In this document: positions 14,050 through 25,200 of the stretch, in pieces
Position numbering within the stretch: position 1 is the first letter of the stretch
How the letters are laid out: each line of letters opens with the position of its first letter
Assembly: GCF_027744825.2 (NCBI RefSeq)
Contig: NC_071348.1
Span: forward strand, 1,404,063 to 1,468,062
DNA length: 64,000 nt
From: Synchiropus splendidus
Lineage: Eukaryota > Chordata > Actinopteri > Syngnathiformes > Callionymidae
Direction of reading: 5' to 3'
Made by a program: the position numbers and the translations under genes
Notes under the pieces: model-generated
What the model was told of the DNA's origin: nothing
Database searches by the model: none
Seen by the model: only the letters and a program-made list of their open reading frames with translations

Positions 14050-14410
14050 AGTATGGATATTAAATATTGTAAGTATGCCATGAAAGCTATGAAAATGTTT
14101 CATATTAAATGCATTCTATTTCAATATAAATCATAATAGAATTATGGACATCTAAAAGAGATCTATCTATCTAAGGAAGTTTTATTTTGAAAATACATTT
14201 TCAGTTTTCTTTCAATGTGTTTTGAGGAGTAAGAAATACTTTTTTCCAAAGAAAAAATGTTATATTTACAGTTGAATTACTACATATCAGCTTTACAGCA
14301 TGACCTCATGAGGGCCACAAAAATACAGGCTAAGGCACACGTATGGCCCCCAAGCGGTCGCTCCATCTTCAGCCTGTCTTTCTGGAGACAATATAGGTTT
14401 GGACCACTGT
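14050..14410 (+). mobile_element. AT-rich hAT-like remnant, related to 11421-11870
   Basis: It contains ttgaggagtaagaaatact (about 14222) and tgacctcatgaggg (about 14301) in the same order as the remnant at 11421-11870. It ends with a degraded GC-rich terminus (gtatggcccccaagcgg, then aggtttggaccactgtg). It is strongly diverged, and its limits are approximate. Confidence 0.35.
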
Positions 14411-17159
14411 GTGGTGTCTAGCTGAGCTTCAGGATGGGTTCTGAGACACAACTCAACCACGTACACTGGAAATTGGGGTTCAGTAGAGTCTGAGATGAAG
14501 ATACTGAGGTGGCCACACGGTCAGATGCGGAGAAGTTTGGAGGTAAAGTTGGGGAAGGCAGGGCATGTGAAGCAGAAAGACAGATGGACCAGGAATGTTG
14601 GAGATGAAGAGGAGGAGCCAGCGAAGCTCATGGAGGATGATGACGCTGTGGCTGGAGGAGAACGAGGAGAGCTTCTAGTGAAAGATCTGTCACACTGCTT
14701 TTTGTTCTTCATCATTTTTCATGTCGCCACAAAGAGCTCAAAATCAACAGATGAAAAATGATTTTCTTTGAGCCCTCGGAGACTCGGCGGTTTGGATGTA
14801 TTAAATACCTCACATTTAACAAAACATGACCTCTTTGCATGAGATCTAAGACCGAGGGCCAAAATCGACTTCCTCTTTCTTTACAAGGCTCCTCTGTTAT
14901 TTTAAGAGTGCGCGTCTGAGGTCACTAGGGGTGAGACTTTCATAGAGTGAAAGTGCAGCGGTGGCAAACTGAGGCCACCTTTGTTTTGGAGAAGTACCAG
15001 GGCAGATTGCGGCCAGTGAGTAACAACTCCTTTGCCACACACTGGTTTTACATGGTAAACAGAGGACATAAATGCCCCACTGAATGCACACATTCAGCCT
15101 CGCTGCCCTGGTAAACACAGAGCCAACGACGGGTTTGCCTTTCAGGCTCTGAGATACCGCTTCCTGGTTCAGCCGTGATTGGATGAGCAAACAAAGGTTA
15201 TTTGCACCTGCCCATCCAGAGCTCCTGGCTTTTTGGAATTCAGTTTGAAAGTCCTCCAGGTGCATAGCTCACGGTCTAGTTCACAGCAAAGTCCACGTCT
15301 ACCAGGAGATTGGATGTCACGTTGCAGGTCCTGGACAGAGCTGGTGTTGTTTTGGGCCGACTCAATCACTGTCAACTATCAGTGTCCGGTATCTCCTCAG
15401 AGCTTCGTTCCTCTCACACAATCAAGTCTGGCAGACGGTGTTGTGAAGCCAACTGTTAAATATTAGCTTATCAATCCCTCACAGGAGAGAGAGCAGAACC
15501 GTCTTCCTGCATACCAGAGACAGAGAGAACGGTCCGGGGCACCAGTGTCCAGAGGCCTCCTCCAAACTGAGGCAGTTATCAGGGTTGAACCTGTCCAGAG
15601 GAACTGACACCGGACCGTCAGTCACCTGTCATGGCTGGATTCCCTCCTGCTACTGAGTTGAGTTATTCATGTGGGATGAAAGTGGAGCCACGAGTGTGAG
15701 GCCATCAGCCAGCTCCATTCTCAGACAGATTGAAGGACCTGGTGGGAGGCGGGTCAGGAGTACGGCCTCCACCCTCAAAGGCAGACAGTGTTGGGGGTGG
15801 GATCGCTCACGATCAGCGATACTTTGTGTTTTAGACCACGGTGATGCACACAGGACCACTGTGAAATTGGGCTCACAGCTGAGAAGAGACCTTTAACTGG
15901 TGACAATGGTTCACCTTGACTGAGTCAGATTCAGAGCAAACTTCCCATCAGCAAATGTTGGAAAAAAGTCCACCCAGTTGAGGAGGTGGATTTTACTAAA
16001 CAAAGACTTGAGAAGTCCAGGAAAGCCTTCTGGTATTGTCACATATGAGTCAGCTCTGTGAGTGACCTAAAGGTCTGCTCCAGCACCGTGGTCCTCACTG
16101 GTCCACGCCCTGAGCTCCATCTCATTATCTTTGAACTTCCACGGGACACCAAGCCTGAGGTGGACCGCAAGAAGGTCAACGGAGAACATGAGAAGATCCA
16201 AAGCCTCGATAAGACCGCAGGCATGGAAGTGGATTGCAGACCAAAGTAGCCCTCAAAAACATATTCGTAATGTCATCCAAATACTGCAGCTGCAGACCAA
16301 ATGCTAAATTTAATGCAAGCAAAGCTCAGGATTTAGGTCAGAGGTTGCTGCCTACCCTAACCAGGTATGAAAGGGGAAGTGAAGCACTGAGTCATGACCG
16401 AGTTAAATTACAAACAGAAGAACATTATTGTCCCATATGCTGCTGTCACGTGGACATGAGTGTCGATCTCCTCCGTTGTCTTAAAAAACGCCTGTAATGC
16501 AAAAGGAATTCGTAATTCAGCTACTTTACACCCACATGTTCCCATTTATGCTTGATAGTAATTATTAATGGCATCATAAACCTTCATAGAATGCTGACAG
16601 CTTCGATGTAGGCAGTTGTTATGGGTAATAACATCTGGATCGGACCAGTGCCGACCTGTCGCTTCCAATCCAGTTTGAAGCTATTGATTCCCCCGAAGTC
16701 AGAAAGGCTGTGAGAGCGGGTGATTCAGATCAGTGTCAATAATAACCCATCTTGGCCTGAACATTCCGATGACCCGGTTCACCTGGTGGCCATCTTGACA
16801 CTCCTCTACTGGGCTGGTGAGGCCTTGGTCCATCGCAGAAGAGGATCCACTTTCAGTAACGCGACAGAAATACACCGAAATACTGGCAGGAATTGATCGA
16901 CAATATCATCTTCATGCAGCCATTATTGTCCTCCTCCACTGGGTTTATGAGGGTTGATTTGCTTAATATGAACAAACAGTTTTAGATGATCTGTGATTAT
17001 CTTATTGCCACGTGCTCCAACAGTAGTCAACATTTTGAGGGTGTTTCGGTGCACAATAAACCAAGACGCTGTAAAATTCTGACGCAGAATCCATGAATTG
17101 TTTTGTTTATTTGACCTGTTCAGGAGACACATATCCATTCAGTTGTTTATTTTTCAGAC

Positions 17160-17180
17160 CATGACCTTTCAAAGGTCATG
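17160..17180. promoter_or_regulatory. 21-bp perfect palindrome with two AGGTCA half-sites
   Basis: The arms catgaccttt and aaaggtcatg flank a single c at 17170. Each arm carries the nuclear-receptor half-site AGGTCA, arranged as an everted repeat with 5-bp spacing (TGACCT-ttcaa-AGGTCA). It lies about 2 kb upstream of the tnfrsf11b TATA box. Mammalian osteoprotegerin is hormone-responsive, so a distal receptor-bound element is possible, but binding is inference. Confidence 0.35.
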
Positions 17181-18597
17181 ATCTCCTTCACCCCTGTCCG
17201 CTCTCACACCTGGATTTCTTATGGAAATTCTTTGATATTTATACTTGAATAGTTAGATCGGGCTTCCCACTTTAGGATTGAATAAAACAGAGTGAAAAGC
17301 AAAGACGTCCACGTTTGTTATGGTTTGGATGCGAAAATATCCAGCAAATTCTTTTCCTGTCTTTGTTCTGGCGCGTGTGTGTAAGTCCGAGTCATCCTGC
17401 GGTGCGTGGTGACCTCACCACCAAGACTTCCCTCAGCAGCCGCTGAGACTCATAGGTGGTTGAATTTTCTGATTCCGCTGAGGGAATGTGCCTCGACGTC
17501 AGCGGGCTAACGTTTAACTCTCCAACTGGGCTGAACGCTCAAGTATTGTTTCAAGCTCCCGACAGCGGGCCGCATTGTTGCTGCGACATTTCAGATGTGT
17601 AGTAAAACCACGAGCTGCAGAGTGACCTTCCTCCCCTGACTCAGGACTGTGGCCTGTTTACGCTTGAAGGTAAAGGCTCCAATATGCCAACCCTCACTCA
17701 TGAATCATTTCCTCGCAGTGATATGACATTAGGTTGCATTGATTCTGGGTTGTGAATGGACCAAAAAGACCTGGCTCCTGTTTCTCTGTCGTCATTAATA
17801 ATGTGCACCCAATCATTGTCTTTTATTTGAAAGTTCATTTAGGAAGTGGAAAACATTTTTGAGAAGAAGCTACTCAGAAGTGTCCTGTACATGCAACACA
17901 TTTAGGACGACAGTTGGGCTTGACAACAGAGAGAATAGTTCAGAAAACACATCATTTGTTCAGTTCCCCTCAAACCAATCCCTTCTATAGAACCTCAGGT
18001 TTGTTGCCAACTTTTTACATGTGGTCTTCACTCCGGCGAAGGTGTGTCTCATGGGGTTTTGAGTGATTTGTTTGAACACAAAGACCTGTGTAGTTGGCAT
18101 CCCAGCCCCGAAGAGCATTTCAGCAGGACAGAGGAGGAGGGAAGACAGACCTCTGGAATACAGATAGAGACGGGTGGTTTGCCAGAGTGAGACAGGCAGG
18201 TAAGAGGTCGGATGTAAGAGAGGAAGCAGGTTGTGGAAAGGGAGCTGGGAGGCTGACGGAGTCTGTGGCTCATGTTTGTTGTGTCTACCGTCTTAAAAAA
18301 ATAGTTCCAGATTCACCAAACATGATGATGAATCTAATATGATCATGAGCCAAATTGGCTTACATATCAAGGTGGTTGCATTCAAAGCAGCGTCTAGCGG
18401 CTTGAACATCATGATCTGAACGGATCATGTGGGGACAACGTTTCTTAATTGTAGAAGTAAATTACTCAGAAATGGATGAACATGCTTCTAAAACGCTGAT
18501 GCTGTCAGTTGAGTTCAAGTTTCATCTTGATAGCAATGTTGATCACTCTTCAACTATGGGGTCCTCTTTAGAAAAAAATGCTGAAAAGGAAACACAA

Positions 18598-18617
18598 GCA
18601 GGTGGTCATAATGTTAT
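18598..18617 (+). repeat. Dispersed repeat end, copy A
   Basis: This 20-base sequence, gcaggtggtcataatgttat, recurs almost exactly at 43317-43336 and 62521-62540. Three copies in 64 kb mark it as the end of an interspersed repeat. Its other end is not visible. Confidence 0.6.
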
Positions 18618-19094
18618 TTACTAAAGCAGGAATGTGCGTGCAACTGTAATAGGAGTGAGAGACGCAAGAGGTGGAATATAACCATACAATAAGACGTTCA
18701 AAGAAATGACAAACTTGGTCAAGCAGGAGCCGTACTGAAGAGGTTTGGACTGTGGCTGTTGAAATAAGCTGGAGCAGCCAGACTGAATGATCAGACTAAT
18801 CCAAACAAGCGTCACTCAGTGGAGCTGGTTCCGTGTCGGAGGCGAAAACATTTATCATGGACCCGGCTACTCACGTCACTCGAGGAGCGTTCATTTGGAC
18901 CTAAGTTTTCTCTGCGAATTTGTTTCGGTTTACGTGGCCAAATGACGCAAAAAAAATAAAAAAATCACTGGCGCAAAGCTTCCTGTCAGGTTTCGGCGCT
19001 TCACGCGTAACGGCAGCGTCACTTGTGGATGTGGAGCAAATGTATTTTTAGGGAGAGCGAGGGATGATCTGTGGAAATCGCGAGGTGGGTTCGG

Positions 19095-19158
19095 TTTCTT
19101 CTGCCCTCCTCCCTCACCTCTCTCTCTCTCTCTCCCTCCTTCCTCTCGCCGTATAAGA
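19095..19158 (+). promoter_or_regulatory. tnfrsf11b: tnfrsf11b core promoter: CT tract and TATA box
   Basis: A pyrimidine tract rich in CT (about 19095-19148) is followed by tataaga (19152-19158). A start site about 30 bp downstream, near 19182, would give a leader of about 30 nt before the ATG at 19214. The ATGs at 19170 and 19175 would then lie upstream of the transcript. The start site is inferred from TATA spacing. Confidence 0.6.
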
Positions 19159-19213
19159 ACGCTTCATTGATGGAGATGCGCATCATTCCACAGTTCCCCC
19201 TTGCGCAGCGAGG

Positions 19214-19261
19214 ATGAGCGCACGGATATCCAAATCAAACCCCGCCATGAAACTGATCCTG
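19214..19261 (+). CDS. tnfrsf11b: tnfrsf11b exon 1 (start, signal peptide)
   Basis: Sixteen codons from the first ATG, ending MKLIL before gtgagt, phase 0. The second Met (19247) has a better context and would begin the hydrophobic core directly. Intron 1 is 4597 bp (19262-23858). Confidence 0.85.
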
Positions 19262-22200
19262 GTGAGTTCTCCATCCCACTTCACCTTTGCTGTCGATCAC
19301 TGCTGAAAGTCCTGAATGCTGAGAAACCGCTCGCTTTTGCGTGTGGCGCTTTTGCATCTCGATTGATTTTGCATTTTAGACATTCATGTCAGCTTTTAGC
19401 AGAAGTTCAACAACAGTTGCTTCTTTTTAATTATTATTGTGTTCTCTTTTTTTAAATGATGAAGCCAAACAGCTGCTCTAAATGTGCAGAGTTAATCGAC
19501 AAAAATACACAATACATCGTGAGTTCAAACGCAATCATCATATAGATTTCATTCTTGTTTTAAGTCACGTGATATCTTTGTTTAACAGCAAACTGGTAAC
19601 ACTGGTTATGAACTACCATTACGTTAAGTACCATTAGTCACAGGAGTTGTAGTCATGTGCTTCATCTTCACGCCAGCCTCCCTACTTTGTCTGTCCATCT
19701 GTGACCAGGTGGGATTGTGAGACGAGTTCCTCAACCAGAGTGCAGCTCTTATTGAGAGAGATGACCTGGTTTCAGACTAGCACGTGTTAATTAGGTCTCT
19801 TAATCTACGGTCAAATATCAGAGTCAACAACCACATCATGACTAACATTGATGCATTGATATGTTTGTCCAGCTGTTATTTACGACTGGCAAAGGTGCTC
19901 CTCAAGGCTCAGGGATCAATGTAAATTTAAAACATGCTGCTTAAAATGGCGATTCTAAACCAAAGTGTCGAAACACCTTTTCACCTAAGAATTCTTGCTA
20001 AATCGAGCAGGAAGTGAAGCTCAGACTCCCTGGACTCACATGGCTCTCATGATCACACGTTTGACTAAATACTGATTCCTTTCTAAAGGGAATCTGAACA
20101 TGCAACTGATGAATGTAGGTCTCATGATTTCATTCGTCTGGTAACTAGACGAGGGTTAAAATCTGCGGCTAGTTGAGGAGCCTGGAGAAAACATGAGAAA
20201 GTCTGCTGAGAGTTTACCGTCTGTCTGTCATCACGCTAAAGGTTGGAGCCTCCAGGCCGGAGCTGGGAGCGGTTACTTCCTTAGGTGTATTTGCTTGCAG
20301 TGCTGTGCTTCACCTCTTGGCAGATTTTGCACAGAGCCATAAACTGTTTTGCAGAAACACATGCACATTGTTGCTGCTCGGCAGCTGGACCTGCAGTGTT
20401 GGCGTGTGAAAGCCAGAAGGCGCATTGTAATGGGTCTGTCGTCGCTATGGCAGGAGTTATCTTGCGAAATAGGAAGTCATTCGTGCCATGATTCGCACCG
20501 CGCACTGTCAGTCTCCTGGAGAAGTCAACTCCCCCTGAGCTCTGCCAGTCCCCCGTCGCAAGCCCACTGCATTCATGCCCAAAAATGTAGATGTGGTTTC
20601 AACCATCAACCACATGTTTCACCTGTGGGTTCTTATTCCTCCCTGGCATGTCGGGGAGACATCTGGTTCCAGTCCGTGCACGAGATGATGTCAGCGAGGC
20701 CAGCAGTGAAGCTTGTATTCATATTTAGAAAGAGGTTTTGTTGGACTATGCATGGCACACGCATCGGTCCATCGAGAGGCCTGGCTGTAGAGAAAATACA
20801 GAGACGGCCGCTGAGAAGAGCGCATGCTGTTTTCAAGTCCAAAGTCAAGTTGGATGATCATATTTCATGAGCTTTTCAAGCCAGATTACAGGTGTGATAG
20901 TGGTGTGGTTCAGAGCTGCTTCAGGAAAAATGCAGCAAGAAAATCCAAGTGTCTTTTTTCATCTTGGACTGTGTATGGTTGCACTAGAGGGCTACACTCA
21001 TAAAATCAGTGTGGCATCTTGCAAAGTGACAGACTCCTACCACTAGATGGCAGTGCATCTGTAACATCAGATGAATGATCTGCTTTTGGACATCATGTGC
21101 GACAAATCCACCAGGACTGTTAGATGAAGAGGAATTTGGAAATGGTTGAAGTTTTCGAAGTTTCATTGATATTATTTTGGAAACTGTGTTTGAATCCAGT
21201 TTTTCACTTTTTGTCATCCTCAACTTGACACTGAGCCGTAGCCATGACTAACTGTGACTGTGGTCAGGTCAGGTCCTACATTCATACCTGCTTCACCTGA
21301 GACCCAGCACACCTCCAAACCTCCAACCTGTCGTTTATCTGAGCTTGTCTTTATCTTTTTTCACACCTTTGTCCGTTGCAACTTCCCCAAATCAGTGAAC
21401 TCGCTTGACCTTTCGCACGGGCCGCCGACGGCATGGAAATCAAGTTGTTGTTTGGACCTCGGAGGAATGTGTGCGTGACAGGGTGTGTGTGTGTGAACAC
21501 GTCCTGCGCCGCCAACGTTTATTCAAAAAGCAACGATTAACGAGTGGAAGTTTTCTGGAGACTTCCTCTTTTGCATCAACAGACTGATAGCGCAGGTGTG
21601 TGGACGCGAAGCGCTGACTCAGCGCTTATCCCGGGGACCATCTATCTCATTTCAAAACGAGGGCCCCGTCCAGCAAACTTTAACTAGCCGCTTCACTGAA
21701 GGAGTTTCCAGGTATTTCCTTGCACTTATTAACTGCAGTAGTGTGTATCACATGTCCCCTCTGCGTCTGGCGTGCACACACACACACACACACACTGGAA
21801 TCCCCCTCCGACCACCTGCGTTCTACAGTTAACTGAAGCCATGTGTCTGCTGGATAAGCTGGTGGCGTGTGGTGCGGCCCCTTTGTGCCATCACTCTGGC
21901 CGTGGATTTAAGTCCGACCTCAGGCAACCCTCTTCCTCTTCCTATTGTTTTAGCATGTGATCCTAATTTGGGCTTTTCTTCAGCAACTCCGCGCTACACC
22001 AACCAGTCATGTAGCTGTTGTTAACTGTCCCTCAAATGTTGGTCCCAGCAGAGGTTTAAAGACTTGCTTGAAACGAAATGAAGCTTGTTAAGTTTTGCAT
22101 TTTTGCTGGAACATCTTTCGACAGAGCGAGCATGTGTCAAACGCGGGGCCCGAGGGCCAGATCCGGCCTACCAGTAAGAGCTTTAAATTCACGTGGAAAT

Positions 22201-25200
22201 GAATGTACGCGCAACTAAAGTGCTCCGGAAGCTGCAGTCTCTCATGCTGTTTTCCAGCAGTTCAGTAGATGTTTTGAGGAGGAAGCACTGGTGGTGGAGG
22301 AGTTCAGATTTAGAACTCAAATGAGCGCCTTTTAATGCACTGAAAAGGAGTATTTGATGAGGGCAAAACTGCGGGCTTGAGCGATGAAAACTTGCGTTGA
22401 AGAACTCCGAGAGCTGCTTCTGCTGCCTGTACAAACTCGGAGGAGGACAGCAAGAACACAGGCTCATTTCTCATGCTATCATGTGACGGAGGGAAAACAG
22501 AGCCGTGAGTAGCGGCGATGTTCCCAGCACCGGTACGAGAGGAGCGAGGGTTTGGCTCCTCACTTTGATATGGGAAGGTGATGAGCGACATTTGGTGTTC
22601 TTCACAGAGCAAACAGCTCTGGATGGTGAAGTGAAGCCAGTGGTTTGGGAGTTATGTCTCACCTCAGTGAAGCTTTATGTTGTTGGTGTTGACAATTACA
22701 TTGAGACTGGTATTATGGAACAGTGTTTGGGTGTTTCAAGTGCTTCGTTTTGGCCCCAAACGTCACGTAAAAAAGTTGAAGCAGCTCATTTAGGCAGGCA
22801 ACACTCCTGCAGACCTGCAGACAATATGAGTCATCCATCAGTATCTGAATGTCTCTCCTCTTGGGAGGAAGGCCACCCCAGAGCAGCATCACAGTTATGA
22901 CAATGAGCCTTTATTGTTAGACATTTTTCGTTTGATATTCTCATTTTTGTTTGACTCTCCTAAGTCAGTCAACACACACTGCGGTGTGTTTTTGCTCGTC
23001 ACTTTGTTTCTACTCCCCTCTAGCGGTCAGAAAAGGTACTCCCCTGATGTCCCCTGTCATTCCAGTCTGAGCTGCAAGCTTTCATCAGAACTCACCACGT
23101 GATGTCAGAAAGCAGAAGGTCTGCCCTAAATGAGGCACACTAAAACAACAGGACCACATGCTCATGATCCTCATGCTCTGATGACAGGCAGCAGAACAAG
23201 TGGAGCCGCGCAGGCCTCCTGCATGTGGCCTCATTGCCTAATAATGTGTGCGTGTTCTGCTTCATTTCAGCGGCAGGGCTGTGATTACTGGTCGGATTCT
23301 TTGGAGAGGCCACCCATGCTACAAACAAACAGTAGTGGGATAAAAGCCTGCGCCGAATTGACTCAGAGGTCGATAGGTTTTGCCGGGAAAACCGCTGCTC
23401 TCGCCAGGTTTTTTGAAGCTTAGGTTTCTCTATAATGGAGTTTAGACCCGTTCATCTATTTTTACTCGACATATTACACACATTACTGGCTTCCATCTGA
23501 ACCTTGGCCCTTGATGTGATGAATAAAAGCAAGGCTGTGCAGTGCTGATTACCAGAGCAGAGACATTTATACAGGAACTTGCCGGGTGAGAGTCAAACAT
23601 GGGAGATGGAGTTCCTATTCCAGCGCGATAGAAAGGTCATGGCGTGAGCTCTTCAATAGTAGCTCTGTCGGTGTCGGTATCTTTGAGTTCACATGAGCGT
23701 GCTGTATGAACTCTGGGTGTGGTGTCTGTGTTTGTCGTGTGAGTGTCCCAGATCCTCAATACATTTGTGACTGGGTGAGGGTGTGTAAAAAACAAATTCA
23801 TGTAAAAGGTTCCAAAAATGGAACTTTTCTCATGTAGAAATGTGTTCTTGTACCACAGCTCTTCACTGCGTCGCTCTCCTGGGCCTTCCAGCAGCCTGCT
23901 GACCCCCCAAAGTACCAGTACCGGGACCCTGTGACCTCTGACCTCCTGCTCTGCGACCAGTGCCCTCCAGGCACCGCAGTGAGACGACACTGCACCGCCA
24001 ACACGCCGACAGAGTGTCAGGCATGTCCGGAAAGGCACTTCGCTGAGAACTGGCACTGGGGCGACGCGTGCCAGTACTGCACCGCGGTGAGTGGCGAAGC
24101 TCTGAGGAAGTCTCTCTGAACCCTGGCTAGTCCTTTCATCTGACTTCAGCCCTCATAAGACACATTTAATGGCCTTATTTATCAGCACAAAATGACAGAT
24201 TAGGCTGCCTTTGTTCTTCAATGGGGAGCCAGGTGAGGTGGTTTGGGCATCACAGGAGGACAGATATTAGCTCTTAACTGGCCTGGGAGCGTCTCAGAGT
24301 CCCACAGTCAGAGCGGGCAGACGTTGCCTGGGAGAAGGGCGTTTGGCGCCCCCTGTTGAAGCTGCTTCCCCCTCGATGGATGGATGGATGTACGGCATTA
24401 ACATTCCAACATTAAAGAGGATGACAAAGCCACAACAGAATGTACTTCAAAATAATAAATGAATACAATAGAAACAAGAAATGAAAACCGTTAAAAATAA
24501 ATACACTGTTTATAAAATAATATTTGATGTGTTCTATTCTGTCATGATAAAAAGTGTGAGACAAATAGTGGATTTTCTCACGTTATTTGATCTAATAATA
24601 GCAAAACGCCACTTATGAGTTGGGACACAAACAGCGGAGGTCATGATAATCACTGTTGTTGCGATGGTGTTGAAGATTTTTGAGGATGAAAACATAATAA
24701 ATAACAAGCTAAATGATGTTTTAACTGTGTTCAGGTGTGTAAGGAGCGGCAGCTCGTAAAGCAGGAGTGCAACAGCACCCACGACCAGGTGTGTGAATGC
24801 GCGCCAGGTTTCTTTCTCATGGTGGAGTTCTGCATCACGCACAGTCCCTGCCCACCTGGCTACGGAGTGGCAGCGTTAGGTAAGCCCCGGATCATGTGTG
24901 AGGAAGTGGGTCTGCGTGTTGACGTGCTTGAACACGCCCCACTGGACCAAACTGCAGCTTTTATTGAAGCTGCTTTAAGGGAAGTCCTTTGACCTTGACC
25001 TTTCAAAGCCTGGTCGACTGTGGATGTTGATAAATGGGAACCAGGGTCAAATATGTCAGCTTTCATGTTTGTGACGAAGTAAAGTGGCATGAAAACAGAC
25101 GCATGTGAGTGCATTAAAGCTAAAAATACAGCTTGACCGTTACCTCTTCACCACTGATTCCGCTTTTGTTGGTGTTAAGAGGAATCGGGAAGGTGATCGG

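Larger units (their letters stand above)
11871..19094. other. Spacer upstream of tnfrsf11b, no gene seen
   Basis: Apart from the transposon remnant at 14050-14410, the palindrome at 17160-17180 and the short dispersed repeat at 18598-18617, I see no supported feature. Open frames here, including 12634-12945 and 13325-13714, lack family resemblance and splice context. Regulatory elements for tnfrsf11b would be expected in this stretch but cannot be delimited by eye. Confidence 0.5.
19262..23858. other. tnfrsf11b: tnfrsf11b intron 1 (4.6 kb), no nested gene seen
   Basis: It holds a (CA)n tract (21775-21795) and a hAT-type terminal repeat (22129-22168). A 173-codon frame at 20349-20870 has no family resemblance and no splice context, so I do not call it. 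Confidence 0.6.

Noticed and set aside
14495..14761. Charged 88-codon frame that could be a LINE ORF2 tail
   Set aside because: The resemblance to fish retroelement 3' ends is vague, and I could not align any conserved motif.
20349..20870. 173-codon plus-strand open frame in tnfrsf11b intron 1
   Set aside because: There is no recognisable domain, promoter, splice context or poly(A) signal, and it overlaps other-frame ORFs.
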